Below are positions 1-6,906 of a DNA stretch of 20,944 bases, piece after piece. The stretch is from IMG/VR virus record IMGVR_UViG_3300020428_000119, positions 1-20,944 of that record. The stretch is one strand, 5' to 3'. Within the stretch, counting starts at the first letter, position 1. Every line of letters starts with the position of its first letter. The position numbers and the translations under genes are program-made. The stretch comes from a virus. The notes below the pieces were generated by a model, which was not told where the DNA came from, did not search any database, and saw nothing but the letters and a program-made list of their open reading frames with translations.

Positions 1-14
1 GTCAAGCCCAAATA

Positions 15-57
15 TGTTACGTTTTTAGGTCCTTTCAAACGTAACACCCTTTTTTTC
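15..57 (+). terminator. Hairpin with T-run, possible rightward terminator
   Basis: Perfect 10-bp inverted repeat TGTTACGTTT (15-24) and AAACGTAACA (37-46) with a 12-nt loop, followed after CCC by seven T residues (50-56). The stem is weak in GC for a factor-independent terminator. Each arm carries the 7-mer CGTAACA that also occurs in pairs before the late genes, so the site may instead, or also, be bound by a protein. A terminator would serve transcripts entering from the left of the window. Confidence 0.4.
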
Positions 58-134
58 TACATGATTTAGTTAAAGTAAAACTTGATTATTGACAAAGTTA
101 TTTTTTGTTTTATATTAATTTAAATATAAGATAT

Positions 135-172
135 AACCTAATAAGGATAACCTTAGGTTTGTTTTCTTAAGG
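135..172. repeat. Clustered CCTTA/TAAGG inverted repeats
   Basis: AACCTAA (135-141) is inverted at TTAGGTT (153-159); TAAGG (142-146) pairs with CCTTA (151-155), which can also pair with TAAGG (168-172); AACCTTAGGTT (149-159) is an odd-length palindrome. The 12-mer ATAACCTTAGGT (147-158) recurs exactly at 15024-15035. Role unknown: protein-binding sites (integrase arm, initiator) or an attenuating structure are options. Confidence 0.45.
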
Positions 173-209
173 TTTAAAAAAAAGAAAAAAATAACTAAAA
201 AGAAAAAAA

Positions 210-521
210 CTAGAACCCTAAAATTTTTCCACACTTATTTAAAAACGAATCTATCTGTTTAAGATTTGGAGTTAGATTGTAGGATGCAAAAGCATCTTTA
301 GTAGTGTTTTTTATATCTCTATCTAATTTTAAATTTAATCTTCTATGGTACTTTAGTAATTTATGTTTTACTATTTTTAATTCGATATAAGCGTTAGCAT
401 ACTCAACATCGTTTTGTGGTTTTTTACAACATAATGGTTTTGGTTTATTATGTTTAGAACAAAGAAAATTTAACTTTTTATAGAAATTAAAAATTTTTTT
501 ATAATCTAATTCACTATCCAT
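210..521 (-). CDS. Small basic protein of the lysogeny operon, unknown function
   Basis: A 103-residue lysine-rich protein I do not recognise. It has four cysteines (CSKH near residue 21 and a CC pair at about residue 31), too few and badly spaced for a confident zinc motif. Its ATG shares one base with the integrase stop (TAATG), so it is probably translated by coupling and is the third gene of the leftward repressor-integrase operon. It is the last gene before the non-coding left end. Composition suggests a nucleic-acid-binding or accessory protein, but this is only inference. Confidence 0.6.
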   Translation of the reverse strand: MDSELDYKKIFNFYKKLNFLCSKHNKPKPLCCKKPQNDVEYANAYIELKIVKHKLLKYHRRLNLKLDRDIKNTTKDAFASYNLTPNLKQIDSFLNKCGKILGF

Positions 522-1588
522 TAATCTATATTTGTAATTATTTCTCTATATCGGTCTACTTTATTGCTAATGTAATGCCTTGTTTGCTTAGTTTTTTTGT
601 GACCTGTAATCAATGCAATAACAGCATCTGGAACATTAGAGGAACTTAAAAGTGTATGATAAGTGTGTCTTAAAGAATGAAAATCTGGTTTCATAGATTT
701 TTCTGGATGTTTATATTTTATTTTTTTTAATATAGTTCTAAAGCGTTTAAGAGATTCGTTTTTTGCAGAAGGTGTTTTCATGCAATTACAAATCGCTTCG
801 ATACCGTATTCTACTAATTTTTTATGTAATGGTATGTCTACCCATGTTTCAAACTTTGATGTTTTACTAGGGGTTACAAAAATAGCATTATCTTTGATGT
901 CTGATGGTTCTAAAAACATTGCATCTCCAACGCGTAATCCAGTATATAGCAAAAGACTCCAAAAGAATTTATCGTTTTGATTATCCGTTTTTTCAATTGC
1001 TTTTTTAACAATGTCGTATGGTATTGCAGTTCTTGGGTTTTTAGCTTTTTTGCTTGGAGCGGGTATCTCTTTCACAAAATTATGAGATATGTAACCCTCT
1101 TTAACAATGAAATCAAATATTTGATTTAAGATAACATAATCATTTAAAACAGTTTTATTAGCGACCGTTTCAAGTCGTAAAGTCATTTCTTCCATTATCA
1201 TGTCTTTGGTAATATCTTTTACTAAAATATCTTTTATTCCATAATCTCGTTCAAAAAAAACATGCAATCTATTTATCAAAGATTTAGGTGCTTTTAATTT
1301 TGTAGGTTCGCGTTTTCCGTTTGTAGTTTTACTCTCATCATTTGTTGCTTGTGTTATTTTATGTTCAGCGTACAAATTTTTAATATACAGTTCTGATATT
1401 TTTTTGAAAGTTATATTTTTAGGAGCAATACCAACTTTTTTTAAAGCGATTTCATTGTCCCAATGGTCTGCAATCCGTTGTGCTATTTTTTTATTTTTAG
1501 AACCTGTTGATTTTTGTATTCGCTTATACCCAGTCCCATTTGTATACCACCAAAATGGAGAATCTGGTCGTTTATGAATACTACCCAT
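521..1588 (-). CDS. int: Tyrosine integrase
   Basis: Site-specific recombinase of the tyrosine (lambda-integrase) family, 355 residues, expected to integrate and excise the phage genome. The catalytic set is complete: Arg219 in YTGLRVGD, a lysine in the SKTSK hairpin (242 or 245), His304 and Arg307 in HSLRHTY, His330 in TGHKK and nucleophile Tyr339 in TRHYI. The N-terminal part (about 1-60) resembles an arm-binding region, and about 60-180 is the helical core-binding region. It overlaps the upstream repressor gene by 8 bp and the downstream small gene by 1 bp, so the three form one operon. Length is typical of phage integrases. Confidence 0.95.
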   Translation of the reverse strand: MGSIHKRPDSPFWWYTNGTGYKRIQKSTGSKNKKIAQRIADHWDNEIALKKVGIAPKNITFKKISELYIKNLYAEHKITQATNDESKTTNGKREPTKLKAPKSLINRLHVFFERDYGIKDILVKDITKDMIMEEMTLRLETVANKTVLNDYVILNQIFDFIVKEGYISHNFVKEIPAPSKKAKNPRTAIPYDIVKKAIEKTDNQNDKFFWSLLLYTGLRVGDAMFLEPSDIKDNAIFVTPSKTSKFETWVDIPLHKKLVEYGIEAICNCMKTPSAKNESLKRFRTILKKIKYKHPEKSMKPDFHSLRHTYHTLLSSSNVPDAVIALITGHKKTKQTRHYISNKVDRYREIITNID

Positions 1589-2336
1589 CTTCTATTCCAA
1601 ATCTTGTTTTTATTATTAAAGTTGCAGTCGTTCCATGAACAGTAAGTTGTGCAGACAACATAGTATTTACTGTTGACCCATCTTTATGTATGTATGAAAT
1701 TATAAAAGAAAGAGGAATAGGTTTGCCTGTAAAGATATTAAATCCTAGTGAGCATAAATGTTTAATACAATTTTCAGCAGTACGAAAACTTACCATAGAT
1801 GTATTGGAAACTAATTTCTCAACAGGATGTTTTTTTAATCCGTGATAATTACCTATGTCCCATATTTTTTCTAACTCAGATGAAGAATATCCTAAATATT
1901 TAGCACATTCTTTTTTCCCTGTAACGCTCTCAATAGACTTAAGAAGTTTAAGTCCTTTTAAAGGACCTTCTACTTTTACATGGACCTTGCAGGTTGAGTG
2001 CCATATTCCTGTCCCAAAATCATTATAATCATCTTTAACAGGTTGGCTTTCTATCTGTTTGAGTTTTTCTGTTAGCCTACCATTTTCTCGTGCTAACTCA
2101 ATAATTTCATTCATTGTAGGTTCTCCCTTTAGAGTTGTTATATCAAAATTAGGTCTATCATTCAACTCACTTTTAAGCTCTCCCACAAGACTTTCAAGGT
2201 ATTTTGGAACACGTTTGTTCATTCTCCAGTTTGTTATACTTTGTCTGGATATTTTGAAATAATCGGCTATTTCACGGTCCCATTTCCAATTTTTTAGTTT
2301 TTTAATTTCATCTATTAGATATGTGTTGTCACTCAC
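1581..2336 (-). CDS. CI-type HTH repressor with unfamiliar C-terminal domain
   Basis: Protein of 251 residues starting at GTG with GGAG seven bases upstream. Residues about 9-50 form a phage CI-like helix-turn-helix (W-D-R-E-I-A-D-Y-F-K-I-S followed by RQSITNWRM). A charged helical linker (about 75-98) may be a coiled coil. The C-terminal part (about 110-251) lacks the Ser/Lys autocleavage motifs of S24/LexA-type repressors, so induction probably does not rely on RecA-stimulated self-cleavage. As first gene of the integrase operon and divergent from an excisionase-like gene, it is the likely lysogeny repressor. Regulation is presumably by its own binding to the repeats in 2355-2434. Confidence 0.75.
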   Translation of the reverse strand: MSDNTYLIDEIKKLKNWKWDREIADYFKISRQSITNWRMNKRVPKYLESLVGELKSELNDRPNFDITTLKGEPTMNEIIELARENGRLTEKLKQIESQPVKDDYNDFGTGIWHSTCKVHVKVEGPLKGLKLLKSIESVTGKKECAKYLGYSSSELEKIWDIGNYHGLKKHPVEKLVSNTSMVSFRTAENCIKHLCSLGFNIFTGKPIPLSFIISYIHKDGSTVNTMLSAQLTVHGTTATLIIKTRFGIEDG

Positions 2337-2486
2337 TATTTATCTCCGTTACTTGTACATATATATTGCTTTTACATTCACAAACTACCGAGTAATGTAA
2401 ATAAATGTTGCTTAGTACATTTATATTGCTTATTTTTGATATATGACAAGTATCTTATGTTTATCGTTATCGCAAAGGAAATATAA
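2337..2486. promoter_or_regulatory. Divergent lysogeny/early control region with operator-like repeats
   Basis: A direct repeat GTACATATATATTGCTTTTA (2355-2374) and GTACATTTATATTGCTTATT (2415-2434) matches at 17 of 20 positions, 60 bp apart. Between them TTACATT (2372-2378) and AATGTAA (2394-2400) form a 7-bp inverted repeat, and AATGTA (2394-2399) is also inverted against TACATT (2416-2421). The layout between repressor and excisionase-like genes is that of a phage immunity region. I could not place -35/-10 boxes with confidence. The ribosome site of the rightward gene is AAGGA before 2487. Confidence 0.6.
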
Positions 2487-2720
2487 ATGTTAAAAAGTGA
2501 AATTGCAAATAAAGAATTTATCCAATCAAGTTTTCAAGACAAGGAATTTTTGTCAATTAAAGAAATTGCTGATGCAATAGGTGTGACTAGACAAACCATA
2601 CTAACGTGGGTCAACATTGGAAAGATACCCGCTAATAAAGTAGCGAGGACATATTTTATTAGCCGTACAGATTTTCAAAGATTTTTAAATGATAGTAAGG
2701 TAAGCGTAGTACAACTATAA
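2487..2720 (+). CDS. Excisionase-like / MerR-type wHTH protein
   Basis: A 77-residue protein with a winged helix-turn-helix of the excisionase (HTH_17) type: FLSIKEIADAIGVTRQTILT at residues about 21-40, followed by W..IGKIPANKVARTYFISRTDF, which matches the usual helix-helix-wing order ending in a short recognition strand. First gene of the rightward early operon, divergent from the repressor; AAGGA lies upstream of the ATG. It could be the excisionase, a Cro-like early regulator, or both; sequence alone cannot separate these roles. Confidence 0.75.
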   Translation: MLKSEIANKEFIQSSFQDKEFLSIKEIADAIGVTRQTILTWVNIGKIPANKVARTYFISRTDFQRFLNDSKVSVVQL

Positions 2721-2736
2721 CACAAAGGGGTGTGGT

Positions 2737-3099
2737 ATGTCAAAGACTCATTATACAGAAGAGTATAAAAAATTATATAAAGATATTTTCCATAAGCTAC
2801 AACCAGTTTTAAAAGACCCGGATGCTTTGATTGAGATTGTTGGCTCAAGTGTTTTTATACTTGACATACTGCAATTAATGGTACCGTGGGATGATATCAA
2901 AACAAGATTTAAAAAGATTTATGATGAAGAAGAATCAGAGAGAATGCTTGACCTTTTAGCAAACAGTATCACTAAGATTTATAATTTGCAAGATATACTA
3001 GATGATACATGGGACAAGTTTGGAATTGATAACACAAAAAAGATTTGTGTTGTAGAAGCTTTAATGCAAAAAACATTTGAAGATGAAAAAAATGCTTAG
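2737..3099 (+). CDS. Unknown 120-residue acidic helical protein
   Basis: I do not recognise this protein. It is rich in Asp/Glu and Lys and looks all-helical, with a hydrophobic middle (IVGSSVFILDILQLMV, about 39-54) that is amphipathic rather than a clear membrane segment. A GGGG-containing ribosome site precedes the ATG, and only 16 bases separate it from the excisionase-like gene, so both are probably on one early transcript. Its stop codon TAG is the left edge of the long inverted repeat that follows. An early regulatory or anti-host role would fit the position but is not shown. Confidence 0.7.
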   Translation: MSKTHYTEEYKKLYKDIFHKLQPVLKDPDALIEIVGSSVFILDILQLMVPWDDIKTRFKKIYDEEESERMLDLLANSITKIYNLQDILDDTWDKFGIDNTKKICVVEALMQKTFEDEKNA

Positions 3100-3212
3100 T
3101 CGCCCTATATATAAGGTATCCCAACAATTATATTTTTTGTCATTTTTCTTGTTGGGGCAGTTATTCATTACTGAACTCAGCCTTATTCGATTCCCACAAG
3201 CGGGGCGACTAA
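3096..3212 (+). promoter_or_regulatory. Nested inverted-repeat leader, possible structured RNA
   Basis: The gap between two early genes contains nested pairings: TTAGTCGCCC (3096-3105) with GGGCGACTAA (3203-3212), 10 bp perfect plus one wobble; ATAAGG (3111-3116) with CCTTAT (3181-3186); CCCAACAA (3120-3127) with TTGTTGGG (3149-3156); and a small hairpin TTCA/TGAA (3164-3175). The outer stem closes the whole element, and its right arm ends six bases before the GGAGG of the nuclease gene. This could be a riboregulator, an RNA processing site or an independent small RNA. A tRNA was considered and rejected because the TTCGATT is not flanked by a pairing T stem. Confidence 0.45.
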
Positions 3213-3227
3213 AATTTGGAGGTTTCT

Positions 3228-4025
3228 ATGGCAGATAAACCACACCTGTCTCCCTCTACAATTAACCAGTATTTGAGGTGTTCTTCTCAAGTGTTGTTCA
3301 AAAAGACGGTTGGACCTAAACCTCCCGGTATGGCATTGCTTTACGGAAAATCTACTGATGAGGCTATCAATGTAGATATGGAGCAAAAGATTACAACTAA
3401 AAAAGATTTAGGGTCCGATGAATTAAAAGATGCTTTTGTGGACTCATGGGATAAGAATAAAACTGATACTGAGTTCCATACAAATGATAAACCGGATGAA
3501 TTAAGAGAAATAGGTATCAAAGCAATTGGTAGATGGACCGATGAGATTGCTCCAACAATCCAACCAAAGTCTGTACAAGAGCAATTACCAATTCAGTTTC
3601 CCGGATTTGAGTATGACATATTACAATATAGTGATGTCATTACAGTAGATAATAAAATTATAGATAATAAGACTGCGGGCAGAAGCGTTACCACTAACAA
3701 AGAAAGTGGTCTTTTGCTTGTCCCGCCAGAACACAGGCTTCAGCTTACGATGTATGGTTTAGGATATGAGGCGGTTCATGGAGAAGAGCCATCCTCGCTT
3801 GGTTTAGATTATTCAATCAAGACCAAAGAACCTAAGATGCAACGTGCAGAATGGACACCTAATAAGAATGACAAGCAACTTGCTTTCAATCTAATTGTAG
3901 GTGTCGCAGAAGGCTTAGACAAAGGTGTTTTCATACCCAACCGTAATTCAATGATATGTAATAGAAGAATGTGCGGATGGTGGAGAGAATGCGAGGCTAA
4001 GTATGGAGGTACAGTTAAAAAATAA
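3228..4025 (+). CDS. Cas4/RecB-like PD-(D/E)XK nuclease with predicted 4Fe-4S cluster
   Basis: A 265-residue nuclease of the PDDEXK_1 (RecB/AddB/Cas4) superfamily, probably the resecting exonuclease of the phage recombination pair. Visible motifs: LSPSTINQYLRC at residues 7-18, Asp136 in YSDV, Asp146-x-Lys148 in IIDNKTA, and Gln172/Tyr176 in the RLQLTMY motif. Four cysteines, Cys18 plus Cys244, Cys249 and Cys255 in the C-terminal CNRRMCGWWREC, match the 4Fe-4S arrangement of Cas4 and AddB. I chose ATG 3228, five bases after GGAGG; an earlier in-frame TTG overlaps that ribosome site. The gene directly downstream is an annealing-type protein, which fits a two-part exonuclease/annealase system. 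Confidence 0.85.
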   Translation: MADKPHLSPSTINQYLRCSSQVLFKKTVGPKPPGMALLYGKSTDEAINVDMEQKITTKKDLGSDELKDAFVDSWDKNKTDTEFHTNDKPDELREIGIKAIGRWTDEIAPTIQPKSVQEQLPIQFPGFEYDILQYSDVITVDNKIIDNKTAGRSVTTNKESGLLLVPPEHRLQLTMYGLGYEAVHGEEPSSLGLDYSIKTKEPKMQRAEWTPNKNDKQLAFNLIVGVAEGLDKGVFIPNRNSMICNRRMCGWWRECEAKYGGTVKK

Positions 4026-4043
4026 CAATGAGGAGTAATAGCA

Positions 4044-4760
4044 ATGGACACATTAATGAAAAAACAACAAAACGGTCATAAAAAAGATAGTACAGATTCA
4101 ATTAAGACGGTTAATATTAGAGGAAATCAGTACGTAACAGTAGCAGAAAGATTACGACTTTTACATTTGAATTCTGATGTTAATAATCCGCCAAGTATCA
4201 ATACAGAAATTATTAGTGTTGAGAGTGGTGTATTTATAGTCAAGGCAACACTCATACCGGACACAAGTAAGCCGGAGAGTTTCTTTACAGGACATGCGGT
4301 TGAAGATGAAAATAAAGGTCAAATCAATAGAACAAGCGCATTAGAAAATTGTGAAACAAGTGCTATTGGTAGAGCATTAGGTAATGCCGGTTTAGGAACT
4401 GTTGAGGGTATTGCAAGTGCTGATGAGGTAGCGAATGCAATCTATCAGCAAGACAATATTAAATCCTCTAATGGCGCAAAGCATAAAGCTAGTGATTTGC
4501 AAAAGATGATGAATGATGTCAAGGTTGATTCAAAAATATCTAAAGAGTCTAATGCAGATTGGGAAAAGACTATGACCAAAGATGAAATACTTACGATTAT
4601 TGAGAAAAGGTTAAGACCGAGGTTTGAAACTTTGGAAAAGTATGACCTATTTAGAATCAAACAAAACATGGATGAAGCATTAGGTACATACAAAAAAGCA
4701 GAACTTGCACGCTTTGCAGAGAAATTGAAAGAGGAAATAAATAAAGGCAAAAAAGAATAA
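4044..4760 (+). CDS. Rad52/ERF-like single-strand annealing protein (predicted)
   Basis: A 238-residue protein. Residues about 28-135 carry the pattern of a phage single-strand annealing family: YVTVAERLRLL, then INTEIISVESGVFIVKATL, then TSALENCETSAIGRALGNAG (97-116) and IASADEVANAI. The last block resembles the conserved helix of ERF/Rad52-type annealases. The C-terminal region is charged and helical, a common place for partner contacts. It follows the nuclease by 18 bases with a GAGGAG ribosome site, the usual neighbour arrangement of annealase and exonuclease. Family assignment is from pattern memory, and a different DNA-binding role is possible. Confidence 0.6.
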   Translation: MDTLMKKQQNGHKKDSTDSIKTVNIRGNQYVTVAERLRLLHLNSDVNNPPSINTEIISVESGVFIVKATLIPDTSKPESFFTGHAVEDENKGQINRTSALENCETSAIGRALGNAGLGTVEGIASADEVANAIYQQDNIKSSNGAKHKASDLQKMMNDVKVDSKISKESNADWEKTMTKDEILTIIEKRLRPRFETLEKYDLFRIKQNMDEALGTYKKAELARFAEKLKEEINKGKKE

Positions 4761-5019
4761 TAGATTCGACCTCCAATACGTTGGGACGGCTCGCTTAGAT
4801 AAAACTTGGCGAGCCAACCAACAAAGATATTCAAACTCACAACGTGAATATCCAAACGGTATTGGTTTACAAAGGTCGGTAGAAATTAAACACAATTTAT
4901 TTGACGATAAGAAATTAGATGAATTAAATGAGAAAGAATTTACTATGCTATTGCGGAAGATAGCGCGCGAATACAGAGTTATGAGATTTAGAATGCGGGA
5001 AGAAGTTGGGAACATTTAA
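4741..5019 (+). CDS. Small basic protein, probable non-ATG (ATA) start
   Basis: An open frame of 92 codons fills the gap between the annealing protein and the replication gene and overlaps both, which is the habit of this operon. There is no ATG, GTG or TTG near its left end; the frame opens directly after a TAA with ATA at 4741, and AGAGG (4730-4734) lies six bases upstream, ideal for initiation there. The product (KAKKNNRFDLQYVGTARLDK at its start, then a charged helical part) has protein-like composition. Overlap with the next gene is 14 bp. A sequence error (ATA for ATG) is possible. I do not recognise a family. Confidence 0.45.
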   Translation: MKAKKNNRFDLQYVGTARLDKTWRANQQRYSNSQREYPNGIGLQRSVEIKHNLFDDKKLDELNEKEFTMLLRKIAREYRVMRFRMREEVGNI

Positions 5020-5995
5020 CGAAGTATCAACAAAGCTTTGGGTAAGCAAAGATTTTCGGACCTTGCCCGACAAATCCAAATTAATATTTTTATTTTTTTT
5101 AACAGGCTCAGTGCGACAACTACCGGGAATTTATAATGTAGGAGTTGGCTCCTGCATGGACCATCTTCGCATATCTAGAGCGGAATTTATGAAAGCTTTT
5201 GATAGTCTTATCAAAAGGGAAATGGCTTGTGCTGATTGGGATAACAATGTTGTTTATCTACCCAATTGGCATTTATATAATCGCAAGCCGGCAAACAAAA
5301 ATATAATTAAATCTTGGTATAATATTTTAGAAAGTGTTACGGAGTGCGAATTAAAAGAACGATATCTGGATGACCTAAAAACATTTTTGAGTGACAAAAT
5401 AAACTCTACCTCGCGGAAGTTAGATGCGATTAAAGAGCGAGTTTCAAAAGAAATGCTCGCTCTTAGCATTGATTATCACACAAAGGTCAAAAAAATCTTT
5501 CCCCATTTAAAACATCTTACAGAAAAAAGTTTTGAAAGCACTAGCATTAAAGGTGCGAATGAATTAGACAAGCTTACTGGTCTGGGATATCAAATTTCTG
5601 ATATTCAAAAAACTTTATCGTATGTACTAGATATGTATGATGAAGATGCTACTTTTAATTGGCTTTCTAATCTACAAAGTCTAGCATCCATACGTAGGGT
5701 TTCTAAATCAAACGGAAATATCAAGTACGAAAATATTTTAAATAGCATGCAACAATCTAAAGCTACTAAAAAGACAGAGTCGAGTCGCGTTGTTTTGAGT
5801 GAATACAAAATGGACGCTAGTGGTTTTTATCTTGGGTATTGTCAAGCATGTGGAGGTGGTGAAAGTTATGATAAACAAGAATTATTTAATCAAGAGAGTC
5901 GTTGTTGTCGAAGCCTAATCTTACCGAAGAAGAACAACGTAGTAAATTCTACAAACTCTGTTCAAGTGGTTATGGCAGACTCTTTAACAAGGTAA
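5006..5995 (+). CDS. Replisome-organiser-like replication protein with C-terminal zinc motif
   Basis: A 329-residue protein starting at TTG, with GGGA five bases upstream and no better start in frame. Residues about 8-110 match the winged-helix N-terminus of phage replication initiators of the DnaD / O-protein type: KLWVSKDFRTLPDKSKLIFL, PGIYNVGVG, then a recognition-helix region and VVYLPNWHLYN. The middle (about 110-260) is helical. A zinc-binding tail is visible at Cys279-x2-Cys282 and Cys300-Cys301. It sits after the recombination genes, the normal place for an origin-binding or helicase-loading protein. The tail overlaps the next gene by 94 bp. Confidence 0.7.
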   Translation: MGTFNEVSTKLWVSKDFRTLPDKSKLIFLFFLTGSVRQLPGIYNVGVGSCMDHLRISRAEFMKAFDSLIKREMACADWDNNVVYLPNWHLYNRKPANKNIIKSWYNILESVTECELKERYLDDLKTFLSDKINSTSRKLDAIKERVSKEMLALSIDYHTKVKKIFPHLKHLTEKSFESTSIKGANELDKLTGLGYQISDIQKTLSYVLDMYDEDATFNWLSNLQSLASIRRVSKSNGNIKYENILNSMQQSKATKKTESSRVVLSEYKMDASGFYLGYCQACGGGESYDKQELFNQESRCCRSLILPKKNNVVNSTNSVQVVMADSLTR

Positions 5996-6141
5996 TTACG
6001 AAAGGGCAATGGTACAGAGAAGTTGCAGTTTTTTTTCGTGAATGCGGAATGCACAAAGATGCGAATGAAATGGAGTTTGAAGCAGAGTTGTGGGAAAGAG
6101 AGAACGGGACCAAAGATAATATGGAGGATTTACCATTTTGA
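5902..6141 (+). CDS. Small protein with SSB-like acidic DLPF tail
   Basis: A 79-residue protein starting at one of two adjacent TTG codons (5902 or 5905) with AAGAGAG just upstream, inside the end of the replication gene. The body is charged and helical, without an OB fold, yet the last residues are MEDLPF. This is the form of the C-terminal peptide of bacterial SSB (acidic, ending in Pro-Phe), which docks DnaG, RecO, PriA, Exo I and others. The protein might therefore recruit, or compete for, host SSB partners. The stop overlaps the TTG start of the following nuclease. Family not recognised. Confidence 0.6.
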   Translation: MLSKPNLTEEEQRSKFYKLCSSGYGRLFNKVITKGQWYREVAVFFRECGMHKDANEMEFEAELWERENGTKDNMEDLPF

Positions 6142-6452
6142 CACATCCAAATAAAATAAAAGGAAATCGTTTTGAAAATGAGGTAGTAGCAACGGCTAAA
6201 AAATTTGGTTTAGAAGCGGTGCGAAGTTGGGGAAGTAACGGTAAAAGTTTAGGACAGCATGAAGAGTGTGACGTTATGATTGAGAAAATTACTGTACAAG
6301 CGAAAATACGTAAGTCGCTTCCAAAATGGATTGAACCGTCTGAGCATATTGACTGGCAAGTTATAAGAGCTGATAGATGTCGCGCTTATGTTGTGATGCC
6401 TCTTGATAGTGCTTGCCAGATGTTGAAAGAAAACAAAGATGCGAAAAAGTAA
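6138..6452 (+). CDS. PD-(D/E)XK nuclease, Hjc / Holliday-junction-resolvase-like
   Basis: A 104-residue protein with the compact restriction-endonuclease fold pattern: GNRFENEVVATAKKFG (9-24), SWGSNGKSLGQHEE (30-43), Asp45 in CDVMI, and the Gln54-x-Lys56 step in ITVQAKIRKSLPKWI. This order is typical of small phage Hjc-like enzymes; the usual Glu of E-x-K is Gln here, which occurs in the superfamily. The likely job is cleavage of branched DNA during replication or recombination. It starts with TTG overlapping the previous stop by 4 bases, with GGAGG ten bases upstream. It is followed by a 14-bp overlap with the next gene. Confidence 0.65.
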   Translation: MTHPNKIKGNRFENEVVATAKKFGLEAVRSWGSNGKSLGQHEECDVMIEKITVQAKIRKSLPKWIEPSEHIDWQVIRADRCRAYVVMPLDSACQMLKENKDAKK

Positions 6453-6906
6453 CAACGAAAGAATTTTAGATTTTTTAAGACAGAGGCTTGAAATGGGCAA
6501 TAAAAAATTCAAACGTGAAATGCCCATTGGAAACTACAATGGTGTAAAAGAGACAAAAGAAGAAATCATAGATAGTTTAGCGTATATGATTTCAGATTTA
6601 TTGGACTTAGAAGATAGGGAGGAAGCAATGCGACTTTCAAAAGAGGATATAGAAACAAATCGAAAGTTACTAGAACACGGAATCACTCTGGCAAAAGCGA
6701 CAGGGGACAAAGACCTTGTGCAAAAGGGACAACAGTTTTTAGACAGGTTTAATGTTAGTGCGAACCCATCTGAAACGGTGGCTACTATGGTGGCTGGTCA
6801 ACAAAACGTAGAAACTGAGGTCCGCGAAGCGTATGATTCTTTAGTGCCGGACTATGATAGAGTAGGAGAGGTGTATGGACCTCCAACATGCAAAGACAAT
6901 AAATGA
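6439..6906 (+). CDS. Unknown helical protein, weakly MazG-like N-terminus
   Basis: A 155-residue charged helical protein. Residues 7-57 (ERILDFLRQRLEMGNKKF, then ETKEEIIDSLAYMISDLL) resemble the short phage family in which an Arg/Gly/Lys-rich helix is followed by E-E-x-x-D-x-L-x-Y, related to MazG-type helices. The resemblance is weak and does not establish nucleotide hydrolysis. The C-terminal half looks flexible and acidic. The ribosome site is poor at the ATG chosen; a better one (AGAGG) precedes an in-frame ATG at 6493, but starting there would remove part of the matching segment. Its stop overlaps the next start as ATGA. Confidence 0.55.
   Translation: MRKSNNERILDFLRQRLEMGNKKFKREMPIGNYNGVKETKEEIIDSLAYMISDLLDLEDREEAMRLSKEDIETNRKLLEHGITLAKATGDKDLVQKGQQFLDRFNVSANPSETVATMVAGQQNVETEVREAYDSLVPDYDRVGEVYGPPTCKDNK

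Larger units (their letters stand above)
1..209. other. Non-coding left end beside the integrase operon
   Basis: No convincing gene in this stretch. It holds a hairpin with a T-run (15-57), a cluster of CCTTA/TAAGG inverted repeats (135-172) and long A/T tracts (173-209) just past the stop of the last lysogeny gene. Read leftward, the A-runs become U-runs without a strong preceding hairpin. Its position downstream of the integrase gene makes it a reasonable place for the phage attachment site, but no core sequence can be identified from one window. It shares TGTTACGTTTTT and ATAACCTTAGGT with the divergent control region near 15,024-15,110. Confidence 0.5.

Noticed and set aside
3097-3211. 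tRNA or tmRNA-like gene (long acceptor-like stem, TTCGATT near the 3' side)
   Set aside because: The TTCGATT loop is not flanked by a pairing T stem, there is no proper anticodon arm of normal size, and no CCA-type end; kept as a structured leader instead.
3216-3227. TTG start for the Cas4-like nuclease
   Set aside because: It overlaps the GGAGG that serves ATG 3228; the conserved N-terminal motif starts soon after that ATG.
4742-4760. Programmed -1 frameshift at AAAAAAG linking the annealing protein to the next frame
   Set aside because: The run is not in the phase needed for the upstream gene; reaching the next frame would need a +1 shift, for which no signal is visible.
4445-5015. Overlapping minus-strand frames of 136 and 111 residues
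   Set aside because: Antisense to the annealing protein and the 4741-5019 frame; low-complexity Phe/Ser-rich products typical of reverse-strand shadows.
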